Under the pieces are notes generated by a model. The model was not told where the DNA came from. It did not search any database and was given only the letters and a program-made list of their open reading frames with translations. A stretch of 64,000 nucleotides of DNA from Mauremys mutica (Eukaryota > Chordata > Testudines > Geoemydidae): NCBI RefSeq assembly GCF_020497125.1, contig NC_059075.1:106059222-106123221 (forward strand), written 5' to 3'. Positions 10,821-22,125 of this stretch are shown here, in pieces. How positions within the stretch are numbered: position 1 is the first letter of the stretch; every line of letters starts with the position of its first letter. The translations under genes and the position numbers were made by a program.

Positions 10821-11102
10821 AGGCCTTGTCTACGCTACAGGGAAAATCGATCTAAGCTATGCAATTTGGGTTATGTGAATAGCGTAACTCAAATTGACGT
10901 AGCTTAGAGCTACTTAACGCGGTGTCCACAGTACATGATGTCTCCTGTCAACTCCCCTTACTCTTCTCAATGCAGTGGAATACAGGAGTCAATGGGAGAG
11001 CGATCTGTGGTTGATTTAGCAGGTCTTCACTAGCTCCCCTAAATCAACTGCCGATGCATCAGTCGCCATGCGTCGATCCCCCGGTAAGTGTAGACAAGCC
11101 CT
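10821..11102. mobile_element. MITE with AGGCCTTGTCTAC / GTAGACAAGCCCT termini
   Basis: Inverted termini surround about 282 bp without coding capacity. The inner repeats AAATCGATCTAAG and similar strings are inverted. Related termini recur at 12616-12879, 58252-58367, 59620-59735 and 60275-60467. Confidence 0.65.
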
Positions 11103-11103
11103 G

Positions 11104-11875
11104 AGGGCTTGGCTACACTTGAAAGTTGCAGCGCTGGTCGTGCAGCTGTGTAGGGACAGCGCTGGTGTGTGGCCACACTCACAGCTACCAGCGCTGGTGT
11201 GTGGCCACATTTGCAGCGCTGTTGGGAGTGATGCATTATGGGCAGCTATCCCAGCGTTCAAGTGGCAGCAACGTGCTTTTCAAAAGAGGGGGGTGGGGGG
11301 TGGTGTAGTGTGACAGGGAGCGGGGGGAGAGAGAGAGAGTGGATTTTTGGAGCCAACACTGTGTTAGCTTCCTGACTTGAAAAATCAGAAAATGTTCCCG
11401 ACCCCTTAGTCTTAACTCTTAATTGCAAACAGCCTGCATCCAACGGACTCCCCGCTGTTTCCCTGCCTGCCTCATTATCTCATTTGATTGTTCACAGCCA
11501 GGTACAGATTGATCACAGCAAACAGGAGCTATGTTTGTTTTTTAGATAAGCAGCTCCGGGAGCACAGAGCTCTGAGTTCACAACAAAACAAAGAGAGGCA
11601 GCATAACAAAACAAAGAGTAATTTAGTTAAAAGCATTCTGGGATATCTGCTAATACCCTGGAGGCCAATAACAGGGCTGGTGTGGGTCCACACTTGACGA
11701 GCAGCGCTGGATCACCAGCGCTGCAATCGCTACACCCCAACCAGACGAGGTGTACAGCCAGCGCTGCAGCCAGGGAGTTGCAGCGCTGGATGTGCCTTGC
11801 AGTTGTGGACGGTTACTAATTGCAGCGCTGGAAAGCCTCCACCAGCGCTGCAACTTTCAAGTGTAGCCAAGCCCT
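11104..11875. mobile_element. Non-autonomous DNA transposon, 772 bp, 34-bp TIRs
   Basis: The left end starts AGGGCTTGGCTACACTTGAA and the right end is its exact inverse; the perfect arms run about 34 bp, through GTTGCAGCGCTGG. The sequence CAGCGCTGG recurs many times inside as subterminal repeats, a typical transposase-binding layout. No transposase is encoded. It abuts the preceding MITE directly. Confidence 0.8.
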
Positions 11876-12043
11876 GAGATAAGTGATTTCTGCCAACGCA
11901 ATACTGCTGCAGTTAGTAGTTCTGGGCTGCTTAGTAGCTTTAAGAGCATAACCTCTGGCCCACAGAATTAACAATAAAAGCTAGTGCTACAATAAATACA
12001 AGAGTATGTGTTACAATGCGGAATCATCCCACAGTCTTCATAG

Positions 12044-12096
12044 CCTTGTGTGTGTGTGTGCATGCACGAGAGAGAGAGAGTGAGAGAGAGAGCACT
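12044..12096. repeat. (TG)n and (GA)n microsatellite
   Basis: A TG run at about 12046-12060 is followed by GA runs to about 12093. Confidence 0.8.
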
Positions 12097-12615
12097 CTTC
12101 AGCCATAAAGGTTTGGCCCTCTTGATCAAGGAATTTTCCCTGCATTGAGGGACTGTTTCCACTTGAATAAATGCCCAGAAGGGAGTGCTATATTTCACTG
12201 AAGTTGTCCAGCTTTGGCACTGTTCTTAAATGTACTCATTCACATTTGGTAAGTTCCAGAGGCATTTAACCAGATGGTCTATATGGGATAGCACTTAGCA
12301 TTTCTGAGCTGCTAAAGTCTGAATTGTTGGGTTTTTTGTAGTTGCTATGGTGGTTCTGAGGAAACATTCCTTTATATTTGGACTCAGGGGAGCTAATGAG
12401 GATGTGTTTGTGTGCACTTGCACAGCTTGCTGTTGCACATAAGCTGTGATTCAAGAGTCTTGTTTGTCCTGGCAAGAGTTTTATCCCACACTGAACAAGG
12501 CCACAGCATATGGATAAGGGACCCTTTCCCCTTTTTGCATTTCCAGCATGTGTATTTGTAGATTTTTGGAGGAAGACCAATTCATACAACTCAACAGACT
12601 CACTGAGAAGTAAGA

Positions 12616-12879
12616 AAGGCTTGTCTACACAGTGTTTTAGTCTGCGCCAGAGAGATCCACACTAGCATGTCACACATGCACTGTGTGGGCCCTGCTGACA
12701 TGCACTCAAAGTTCCCTAGTGTGAGCTGATGTAGTACTCTGTGAAACTGGACTATGTTAACGTGCACTAGGGAACTTTTAGTGAGTGCCGCAGGGTCCAC
12801 AGTTACCATGTGGCAAGCTAATGTGGACTAAAATTTACATCCTTCTGGTGTGGACTAAAGCACCACGTAGACAAGCCCT
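12616..12879. mobile_element. MITE, AAGGCTTGTCTACAC termini
   Basis: The left AAGGCTTGTCTACAC and right CGTAGACAAGCCCT are inverted. The inner arms around CTAGGGAACTTT are also inverted, giving a foldback structure of about 264 bp. Confidence 0.65.
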
Positions 12880-14031
12880 GAGATGCACTAGATGCAACTC
12901 ACCGCTGGCATGAATAGGAAATCAGATATTTTCTTAATTTTTTTGTAAGGTAAATTCAGTTTTCTTTTGGTTAATTTATCAGTAATTTTAAAGCACTGTG
13001 TAAATTAAACAAAAAACCCCAAACCACCAAATTTATCTTACTTATTTATCTAAATATTTTAGAAGTACCTGGTGATTTTGGAGACTAAGTACTTTTTTAA
13101 TCTGTATTAAAAACATGCTATCATTGTAGTGCATCCATTCAAAGAATGTGAATATTTGAATATCTAATACTTTCTCTTTGATGTTTTGTTGAACACCTAA
13201 CTCCATTGACTTCAGTGGACCCAGGATTTCACCCAAAAAAAGGACATTCAAAGTAACTTAAATTCAAGTAATAAAATCCAGTAGACAATAGTTAATCTGA
13301 AATATGAGCTTCATTGGCAGTTGTATCCCAGGTGAGCAAAACTTTGGTTTTGTCCAGGACAACTAAGAATAAAGAGTTAACTAGGAAATGTTTACTGGTA
13401 CTGTCAGTAATTTCATTTCTTGTTTAAACAAACAAACCTGACTTCTGGCATGCTGTGCCCTGTTTAATGAAGTTCTGGTGTGACCTTCTTGGCCTTTTGA
13501 AAATCCTAGCAGTTAAAAATCTATAAGGGATATGCTTCAGTTATAAATGGATGACTTCTGTAGAGCCCTACACACCTACATTTATATGAATAGCAGAAGA
13601 AAATGCAGAGTATTTAAAAAAAAAAAAAAGCAGCTAAGCAAATCTATTCATTCCTCAGCATATTAAGATAGGAATTAAGTGAGATTCAGGGATATGCTGT
13701 TAGGTTTCCTGAGCTGTGCTGTGCTGATGCTTGGTACAATTAGAGATGATGTGTGCAGGAAAGGTAGCTTTCAACCACCTTTCTGTTTTCTTGAACATGA
13801 GCCTGCTAGGAGCTGAAATGGCACCCAATGTAACTCGCATCAGATCCACCTTTCCACTCCTGGCATTTCCCTTACGTTTTAGCAGTAATAGGAAATGGGA
13901 AGGCTGGAGCAGCCCAAAGGGCTGAGGATCTGGTCCTTTAATTTTAGTCTGGTCCAGTGATGATATGCTTTAATTTTAACTGAATGTGTGCTTCTGAAAT
14001 TTGCAGAATTGACATCCCTGTGAAGTCCTCT
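12880..14031. other. Intronic sequence without recognised gene
   Basis: AT-rich intron. A short A-run lies at about 13616-13630. The end (about 13950-14031) is paralogous to about 42700-42775. I see no coding exon. Confidence 0.5.
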
Positions 14032-14039
14032 GTCTATGC

Positions 14040-14981
14040 CGGGGTCTCAAACTCAATTTACCATAAGCCAATGCCAGTCCTCAAATCCCCCCAGCAGGCC
14101 AATAATGTAACTCATGCTGCCCAGAACCTGCACCCCCAAAACTCTGCCCCCCCAAAAAACTTTGCCTCCCACCTGCCTAAGGCTCGGGGAGGGAGCTTGG
14201 GTGGGGGAGGAGGTCTGGAGTAGGGGATTGGGGTGCATGCCCTGGGAGGGTGTTTGGGTGCAGAAGGGGTGAGAGGTTGGTCTCTGGGAGGGAGTTTGGG
14301 TGGGGGAAAGGGTCTGGGGGGGATGGAGTTTGGGTGCTGGATGCAGGCTTGGGGCTAGGGCAGGAGGTGGGGTTGCAGGCTCTGGGAGGGAGTTTGGGGG
14401 TGGGAGGGGGTGTGGGAATGGGGGTGCAGGCTCTGGGAGGGAGTTTGGGATCTGGGGGGTGTAGGGAGGGGGTGCAGTCTTGGGGAGGGAGTTTGGGGTG
14501 GGAGGGAGTATGTGGGAAAGGTGTGGCATGCAGGCTCTGGAAGGGAGTTTGGGGCAGAGAGAGGGTGTGTGGGAAGGGGGGGCAGGCTCTTGGAGGGGTG
14601 GGTGGTGCGGCACTTACCTGGGGGTCCATGGCAGGGCGGGCCGAGGGGCCTCCGCGCACTGCTGCCCCAAGCCACCGCCACCCCAAGCCACCGCCCCTGC
14701 AGTTTCCAATTGGGCACAGGGGCAGCACGCGGATGCACAGCCCCACCCCAGGGCTGCAGGGAGGGGCCAGCAGATACGTGGAGTGAGCATGCAGATGCTG
14801 CTAAGCTCCGCCGCACTGCCAGGGCCACGGGCCATCGAAAATCGCCTGGGGGGGGGCACCTGGGGGTGGCAGGTGGGGCCAAAGGAGAGACCCAGCCCCC
14901 AAACTGCTGGAGCCCCGCAGGCCACATTGGGGAGGTTCGCGGGCCACCGATGGCCCGCAGGCCGGGAGTTTGAGACCCCTG
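14040..14981. mobile_element. hAT-like element, 942 bp, with G-rich minisatellite
   Basis: Termini CGGGGTCTCAAACTC and GAGTTTGAGACCCCTG are inverted and flanked by 8-bp near-duplicates GTCTATGC (14032-14039) and GTCTATGT (14982-14989). The paralogous site at about 42777 lacks it, which confirms the insertion. From about 14180 to 14600 a degenerate unit around GGGAGGGAGTTTGGGT repeats many times. The long open frames on both strands are by-products of this biased repeat and encode nothing recognisable. Confidence 0.85.
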
Positions 14982-15136
14982 GTCTATGTTATAGGCATCA
15001 GAAATGCAAAACTCTCCCTTCTCAATAAGCTTCAACCTTGACCTTTGCACTCTATCTCCTAAGGGGAAAGGAGCCAGTTCATTTTCCATTATTGTTCACT
15101 TGTTGGTGTCTCTGAACTACCACCAACAAAGATTCC

Positions 15137-15191
15137 AATTTCTCATGTCAGAAGCTGAAGGAAGTAACTGGGGGGCAGGGCAACCATTTTA
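15137..15191. repeat. Inverted copy of the right flank of Penelope-like copy 1
   Basis: This 55-bp stretch is the reverse complement of 16310-16363, lying just outside the element arms. The other two copies of the element have the right-hand sequence but not this left-hand inverse, so it marks a foldback or inversion-type rearrangement unique to copy 1. Confidence 0.7.
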
Positions 15192-16309
15192 GACTTGTGG
15201 CACCTTAGAGACGAACAAATTTATTTGGGCATAAGCTTTCCTGGGCTAGAACCCACTTCATCAGATGTATGAAGTAAAAAATACAGGAGCAGGTATCAAT
15301 ACATGAAAGGATGGGGGTTGCTTTACCAAGTGTTAGGTCAGTAGTTAGGTTAGGTCAGGTCACCTACTACAAGACAGGTCCAACAAAGAAAGTTACAGAA
15401 CACCACTACCTGCCACCTACAGCCCCCAACTAAAACCTCCCCAGCGCATCATCAAGGATCTACAACCTATCCTGAAGGACGATCCCTCACTCTCACAGAC
15501 CTTGGGAGACAGGCCAGTACTCGCTTCCAGACAGCCCCCAACCTGAACCAGCAACTACACACCACACAACAAAAACACCAACCCAGGAACCAAACCCTGC
15601 TACAAACCCTGGTGCCAACTCTATCCACATATCTGTTCAAGGGACACCATCAAAGGACCTAATCACATCAGCCATACCATCTGGGGCTTCTTCACCTGCA
15701 CATCTACCAATGTGATATGTGCCAGCAATGCCCCCTCTGTCATGTACATTGGCCAAACTGGACAGTCTCTACGCAAAAGAATAAATGGACACAAATCTGA
15801 CATCAGGAATCATAACATTAAAAAACCAGTAGGAGAACACTTCAATCTCTCTGGTCACTCAATAACAGACCTCAAAGTAGCAATTCTTCAACAACAAAAA
15901 ACTTCAAAAACAGACTCCAACGTGAATCTGCAGAACTGGAATTAATTTGCAAACTAGATACCATCAGATTAGGCCTGAATAAAGATGGGGAGTGGATGGG
16001 TTATTACAAAACCTAAACTTAATTTCCCCAATACTAATTTCTCCCTACTGTTACTCACACCTTCTTGTCAACTGACTGTAATGGGCCACTCTCTAACCAC
16101 TTCGAAAGTTAGTTTTCCTCCCTTAATATCCTGCTGTTAATTGTTTTATCTTGTTAGATTGACTTAACACTTGGTAAAGCAACCCCAATCCTTTCATATA
16201 TTTATACCTGCTCCTGTATCTTTTACTTCATACATGTGATGAAGTTGGTTCTAGCCCACAAAAGCTTATGCCCAAATAAATTTGTTAATCTCTAAGGTGC
16301 CACAAGTCT
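15192..16309 (+). mobile_element. Penelope-like element remnant, copy 1
   Basis: The ends are long inverted repeats: about 150 bp from ACTTGTGGCACCTTAGAGAC on the left match the inverse at 16165-16309. Between them lies a plus-strand relic of a C-x-K-P-x-C linker (CCKPWC) and a GIY-YIG nuclease domain (about 15700-15950: VMYIGQTGQSLRKRINGHKS, then PVGEHFNLSGHS). GIY-YIG after RT is typical of Penelope-like elements. No RT remains. Copy 1 carries an extra C before the SVMYIG codons and 2 extra bases near 15915 relative to copy 3, so it is frameshifted. Confidence 0.75.
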
Positions 16310-17345
16310 AAAATGGTTGCCCTGCCCCCAGTTACTTCCTTCAGCTTCTGACATGAGAAATTGTCCCCAGTACATCACAAGAATTTATAGGATATTTTGT
16401 ATTTTGCCATGTTACTTTTCCAACAGATGTCTGAGTAGTTAAAGTCTTCCATTACTTGTGTTTTGGTTATTTCTGTTGTTTGTTCTATAAATGCCTCATC
16501 TACCTCCTCATCCTGATTAGTGGTCTATAGTAGACCCCTAGTATGATATTGCCAGTTGTTTATTCCCCTCTTTTATTGTCACCCAGAGACTTTCTACTGG
16601 TCTGCCTGTCACTTCCTTGTGGACCTCAGTACGAGTGTAAATATTCTTGATATATAATGCAATGCCCCCTCCTTATGTTGTTACACTGTATGTGCAAGCT
16701 AGTCTAGCCGGTCCTCCACAGTGGAGTAACCTACACTGATATATGGGGATTCACAGCAGGTTGAACAACAGAAACTCATTATAGCAGTAGAATAAATTCA
16801 CATTCTCTGGACCATGAAAAAGAAAAGAACAAAATATGGGCCCGCCAGTCCAATGGGCCCATTGTAACTTTATCCCACATGATGTGAAAAATGCCGGTTT
16901 TATTTGTGTAAATGTCAAAACGGTTCTTGGAAATTTACAAACCTATTTGTTTTATTGTCTCACAGTGATTCTACAAGTTAACTATGTTGCATACAAGAAA
17001 TTGTTTTTTAAATGCAATTCTAATAACTTCATTTTTTATTTCATCACATGCCCTCTTGTCCTGTATCATGGAAAGGATAAATACATACATTTCCTGCCGT
17101 ACAATAACAACAATAAATTCCCTGAAACCATGTTAGACTACAACAGTGACTAATGTATAACGTGGACAAGAAGCCAAATGATGCATTGTAACTGATTTAC
17201 GACTAATCTGAATTAGGAAATGGACAGATACACATTTTCAGATTTATATTGCCAAATATAAGCACTATTTTTTTCTTAGATACTGTTTCTTTTTTTAGAA
17301 AGTATTCCTGGTCTGGTATCAATAACTGTATTTTTCCTCCAACAG

Positions 17346-17619
17346 CTCCCAGTCCCAATTTGTAACATTGAAGTTATAAATCTTGGTACAAGACAATTAA
17401 ATTTAACCTTGCAAAACAATGAAATTGTTGCTTCTGAGTACACCCATAGGATTGGCATCATTTCAGAAAATGATACTTCTTATGCTACCAACCAAACATT
17501 CCAAACCACATATGTTGTAATTAAATTATTAGAGCCTGGTATTTTCTGTACATTTGAAATATTTCCTTTAGCAGCAGATAAGACTGAAGGACACCCAAAC
17601 AGAACAAGCACATATACAA
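17346..17619 (+). pseudogene. PTPRJ: FN3 pseudoexon X1
   Basis: This FN3 relic has a usable acceptor (TTTTTCCTCCAACAG) but two shared lesions. Relative to the Z and Y exons it has one extra base near the start, making 274 nt. Entry from a phase-1 donor therefore hits TAA at 17363-17365. The 3' end reads ACAA|GCGCAT where intact exons read ACAA|GTAAGT, so the donor GT is now GC with a poor context. In the other frame the FN3 core is still open (SEYTHRIGIISEN, then LLEPGIFCTFEIFPLAADK) and runs through the lost donor to a TGA about 17 bases later. It looks dead but little eroded. Confidence 0.75.
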
Positions 17620-17776
17620 GCGCATATATTTGAAATGTCCATTTTTTAAAGGTACCTTTTCTCCCAATATCTCTATTAATAATGTTTAAGAATTTTGCTG
17701 GAGGGTGATCCTACACGTTTTCCTAAATACTACTCACTCTCTAAAAATGTATGTGTTTTTGTTTTTCCCCAAACAG

Positions 17777-18049
17777 AGTCCAGTCCAGTTTCTGACATCC
17801 AGGCCACAAATATCGGCACAGAACACGTGACCTTAACATGGGAAAACAATGACACTGCTGCTCCTAATTACACATATGTGATATCCACTGATGGGAATGG
17901 AATTTCGCCTACTCAGAACCAAACCTCCCAAAACAAAAATGCTGTAATTGGGAGACTACAGCCTGGTACCCTTTATAACTTCACAGTAGTTCCACTAGCA
18001 GCGGATAACATGACTAAAGGAGACCCAAAAGTCAAACACATCTATACAA
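17777..18049 (+). CDS. PTPRJ: PTPRJ FN3 exon Y1
   Basis: A complete 273-nt exon (91 codons), acceptor TTTTTCCCCAAACAG, donor A|GTAAGT, phase 1 on both sides. It encodes one FN3 domain: SSPVSDIQATNIGTEHVTLT with the B-strand Trp following, then NYTYVISTDGNG, then RLQPGTLYNFTVVPLAADN. Five sequons (NDT, NYT, NQT, NFT, NMT) predict a heavily N-glycosylated domain. It differs from the other Y copies at the acceptor-proximal Glu-Ser, at His for Gln in GTEHV, and in IGR for IRG. It is the most upstream Y exon and can splice in frame to any other ectodomain exon. Confidence 0.82.
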
Positions 18050-18397
18050 GTAAGTAATAGAAAGATACAGTACATGTTGCTTACAATTAAATACACTCTT
18101 TCTTTTCTCTATTACCCCTTCCCCCAAGTTATGTGTATTCGTTTATGTAATAAAAATACTCCATATTGTCATCTTGTCTCCTCTTATGTGCTCCAGCCTT
18201 TACATTTCTGTTAGAATAAAAGTTTGGCTGTGAAAGCATGTGAGATTATCAAATCACTGATTGGAAATTAGCTCATTTTTCATTCTGAATATTTCAGACG
18301 TGGAACCAATGTCCTGTTCACCAGGGGAGCCCATTACTGGCGTCTGGCCAAGCTCTGCTCAGCACAAACCTAAATGATACTGGTGCTCAGAGTATAT

Positions 18398-18884
18398 CTA
18401 AACCTGGAGCTGGGGGGTGTGATTCCCAGCTCAAGAAGACATGCTTGCATGCTAAAAGCAGAGTGCAGCCATGGTGGTGAGAGTGGCAGGATGGACTAGC
18501 TTTCTTGAGTATGTGCCTATGGTCTTTAATGGGCATGTACTCAGGGTGGCTAGGCGATTCCTCTACCAGTGCTGCCATGGCTACACACTTCTTTAGTGTG
18601 CTAGCTCAATGAGAGCTAGTACACATATGTCTCTTTGAGCTGGGAATTACACTTCCAGCTCCCAGTGTAGACATCTGCTAAGACACATCTTTGTTCTTCT
18701 AATGCTGAGGCTGGTGGAGTACAGTTGAGTTCCACCATAACCTAGAGCAGCTTAAGGGTTGTGCTAAGGGCTAGATTTTCAAAGGTATTCAGGCACGTAA
18801 AGATGCAGATAGATGCCTAATGGGATTTTTTATGCACCTTATCTGCATCTTTAGGTGTCTAAATACCTTTGAACGTTTAGCCCT
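18398..18884. mobile_element. Two foldback MITEs downstream of Y1
   Basis: At about 18398-18680, arms around GATTCCCAGCTCAAGAAGAC and its inverse GAGCTGGGAATTACAC define one MITE. At about 18768-18884, AGATTTTCAAAGGTATTCAG and an inverse near GAACGTTTAGCCCT define a second, palindromic one. Both recur after Y2, Y3, Y4, Y5 and, more diverged, after Y6 (48745-49240), so they predate the duplications. Confidence 0.65.
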
Positions 18885-18953
18885 AAATCCCTCTGGCAGT
18901 AATGGCCCCTATGAAGCATTTTGCCAGCTGGGGATCACTCAAGTGCATGACCT

Positions 18954-19323
18954 CAGGGCTGCCCAGAAGATTCAGGGGGCCTGGAGTCTTCAGCAGCGGG
19001 TCCCAGGGCGGAAGGACCCCCCGCCGTTGAAGACCTGCCCCGGGACCCGCTGCCGAAGTGCCGGAAGGACCCCCCCGCTGCAGGTCTTCGGGGCACTTCG
19101 GCGATGGGTCCCGGGGCGGAAGGACCTCCCGCCGCCGAATTGCCAACGATGACGCGGAGTGGAAGAAGCTTTGGGGGCCCGGGCCCCGTGAGAGTTTTCC
19201 GGGGCCCCTGGAGTGAGTTAAGGACCCTGCTCCAGGGACCCCAAAAAATTCTCGTGGGGGCCTCTGCAGGGCCCATAGCCTGGGGCAAATTGCCCCACTT
19301 GCCCCCCACTCTGGGCAGCTGTG
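18954..19323. mobile_element. hAT-like MITE CAGGGCTGCCC, unit 1 copy
   Basis: Termini CAGGGCTGCCCAGA and TCTGGGCAGCTGTG are inverted. The 8-bp duplication is CATGACCT (18946-18953) and CAAGACCT (19324-19331). The paralogous site after Y6 (about 49290) is empty. It is very GC-rich. Copies follow Y2 (truncated), Y3 (truncated), Y4 and Y5. Confidence 0.82.
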
Positions 19324-19440
19324 CAAGACCTCTGTCATACCACTACACTTGAAAGAGATAAGGGGGCAGATGGGGCACTGGATGGGTAGCATAGAGACAC
19401 CTATGCCAGTTCAGTCCCCACAGGAGTTTCCCTAAGCCTG

Positions 19441-20823
19441 GGGATCCAGCTGCCTCTGCCTATCTCTGGGCAGCCCCTCTGCAGCCGCAGCACCCTTTGT
19501 GGACCCTTAACTCGGCCTGCAGTCTGCGGCTTTGCTAGGCTGGAGCTCCCCAGCTCCCTCTGCCCTTCCCCAGCACTGCTCCACCCTAGGTACCCTCCTC
19601 AGCTTCTAGGCAGCCAGGTCCTTCTCCCTCAAGAAGCTAGAGAAAGAGTGCCTTTTCAGCCTCTGGCCCTCAGCCCTCTTATAGGGCTAGCCGTGGCCTG
19701 ACTGGGGAGTGGCCTCACCTATGTGTGCTTCCCCAATCAGCCTTTCTTTTCCAAGATGTAGCCCTCTCCAGGGCTGTTTTAACCCCTCTGGGCAGGAGCA
19801 GGGTGGCCACCCCGCTACAGTGTCCCACATCACTAGTTACTTTTGAAAATGTGGGCCAGTGTATTTAGGTGTGTTACCATATTTAGGATGACATGGTGCA
19901 AGCTTGAAAAAGAAGAGAATTCAGGAGTAAATTAATGTATTCTTTAAAACCCAGAGAAAGCTGAAATACTTCAGCGTGTTTATAAGGAGAGAGTAGAACG
20001 CATGCACACACAATACACTTGAATACGTTGTCCAAGCACGCGCACACACTGAAATCTGCCATGGCTGGGGTTCAGAAGTGCTCTGAAGAGGTAGCTGCTG
20101 GGCTTTGTTATGAGGCTTTGAAAAAACGAAAGGAAGAGGTTTGAAGAATGGCAGATTAGTATTTTTATTATTTGTATTACTACGGATCTAGGCGCCCTAG
20201 TCATAGACCAGGACCCCATTGTGCTAGTTAGAGGGTCAAATTGAGTCTGAAATTAGGTGTATTGTTTGTTAAATTAAGAATGACCATTGCCTTTTGTGTA
20301 TTGTTTTGCTTGTACTGTACAATAATTATTATTTTACAGCACGATCAAAACAATACACAAAAGATAGATAACTAGTTGCAGATAACTAGATACACCACTG
20401 TATCTTGGATTTTGTTGCAGTCAATGAACAAACTTTTAACCAATCGTGGGTTTCCAGAACTAGACTCGGCCATGTTTGTGACTAAAGTGAGATACTGATA
20501 TCTGAACAAAACATTGTGCCTTTGAGTTAGACTCTTGGGAGTAAAAGTCCTTGACAGTGCACGATCACATATCCTGTAACTTTTAAGGAGAGAAAGGGGA
20601 ATCTCCTTATCCTCAAAACTGGTTTAAACAAGAGAGAGCCACCAGTGGCAAACACAACTAGAATGTCTCTCCTCAGGGAAACAACTTAATGGGAAAAGGT
20701 CAGAATGATCAGAAGGGGTGGCTTCATGAATAAGCTCTAAGGGTATGTCCAAACTGCAGTCTGAGGTGTGATTGTACTCAGGCAGATGTACCCATTCTAG
20801 CATGGCTAAAGATAACAGTGTAG

Positions 20824-20868
<45 letters not shown>

Positions 20869-20885
20869 TAAAAGCATATGGGGGA
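19441..20885. other. Segment private to unit 1
   Basis: Absent from unit 2, where GGGGATCC at 33480-33487 joins directly to sequence matching 20889 onward. It holds a GC-rich stretch to about 19850, a fragment of an old amniote repeat at about 20158-20228, a perfect 18-bp hairpin (20291-20308 with 20346-20363), and the start of a MITE. No gene seen. Confidence 0.6.
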
Positions 20886-21019
20886 TTCCAGCTATGTATT
20901 TTTAGCCCATGCTGAAGTCTGTGCCCCTGCGTCTACACTGCTATTTTTAGCTGTGCTAGTGTGGGTATGTTTATCCATGCTGCAATCACACCTCTGATTG
21001 CAGTGTAGACATATACCCT
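20740..21019. mobile_element. MITE AGGGTATGTC with internal (GT)n
   Basis: The left AGGGTATGTCCAAACTGCAG and right inverse (CTGATTGCAGTGTAGACATA then TACCCT) frame about 280 bp. A GT run of about 40 bases at 20827-20868 has expanded inside it. Confidence 0.7.
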
Positions 21020-21079
21020 AAAATGAAGTAGACTAGATGTGGAGATAATGATGAAAGAAAAAAGGGATATGTCCTAGAG

Positions 21080-21390
21080 CAGGGGTTGGCACCTTTCAGA
21101 AGTGGTGTGCCGAGTCTTCATTTATTCACACTAATTTAAGGTTTAGCGTGCCAGTCATACATTTTAACGTTTTCAGAAGGGCTCTTTCTATAAGTCTATA
21201 ATATATAAACAAAGCTATTGTTGTATATAAAGTAAATGAAGTTTTTAAAATATTTAAGAAGCTTCAATTAAAATTAAATTAAAATGCAGAGTCCCCCGGA
21301 CCGGTGACCAGGACCCAGGCAGTGTGAGTGCCACTGAAAATCAGCTTGTGTGCCGCCTTCGGCACGCGTGCCATACGTTGCCTGCCCCTG
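21080..21390. mobile_element. hAT-like MITE, TSD TCCTAGAR
   Basis: Same family as 8120-8431. Flanks are TCCTAGAG (21072-21079) and TCCTAGAA (21391-21398). Confidence 0.82.
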
Positions 21391-21904
21391 TCCTAGAATA
21401 ACACTGATTTTTAAAAATAATGCACCCAACCAAGTTTCTTCATTAGCAATATTAAATAAAGATTTTTTTTTTAGCATATAGGAACTCTGCATATAGTAAC
21501 TCTGATCTTGCAGTGGTTATAGTGATGGTGGCAGGAGACGTTTGTTGTGATTAACCTATGATAGTGTGGAGTACAGAAGATGTTTGTTATGGTCAAGTTG
21601 TACAATTCTTATTAAAGCAATAGAAATTCACATGGTCTTGGATTTCTCCAGGATGGAGACATCTGTGAGACTGTAATTTGTCATAGTCATGAACTTTGTA
21701 TTTTGCAGCTTGCTCATAACTGCAGTATGTGTTTCTTCTGGAGCAACAACGTCAATATTATTCACCTTAAGAACTCTTGAAAGATAGTCACGCTTAGCAT
21801 GACAGACCTTGCACATGAAGTTGAGCTGGTCCCACAGTTCTCTGGCCTAATGACTGTCCCATTGGGAATAAACACTTACAGTTATTGGGTCACAGAGACA
21901 GCGT

Positions 21905-22125
21905 GCATGTATTTCTGTAGTGCAGTGATTAGAGCACCCACCTGGGAGATCCAGGGTCCAGCCCCCATCAGAATATCCCACAGCTTAGTGACTAGAGCAT
22001 TGCTCCTGAGAAGTGTCGGATACCCCATTCAAATCTTTTCTCCCACTTTCCCTGACCGGGGGGAATTGGACCTGGGTCTCCCACATGCCTGGTGAGTCCT
22101 CTAATCACTATGCTAAAAGTCGTAA
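21905..22125. repeat. tRNA-like inverted repeat element
   Basis: The left part GTGATTAGAGCACCCACCTG and the right part (CATGCCTGGTGAGTCCTCTA then ATCAC) are inverted and each resembles an A-box-containing tRNA half. This is a foldback element of SINE-like origin. A second copy lies at about 34515-34730. Confidence 0.5.

Noticed and set aside
14053..15089. Several overlapping long open frames on both strands, rich in Pro and Gly.
   Set aside because: They come from the G-rich minisatellite inside the hAT-like element. No domain and no codon pattern; both strands are open only because of composition.
16836..17153. Frame MGPPVQWAHCNFIPHDVK before each X exon (also at 26153 and 38745).
   Set aside because: Intronic; it ends without a donor, has no known domain, and differs between units by truncation. 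Not coding.
21905..22125. tRNA genes in the tRNA-like repeat.
   Set aside because: The halves resemble A-box and acceptor parts, but no complete cloverleaf can be drawn and the element is palindromic; treated as a SINE or foldback repeat.
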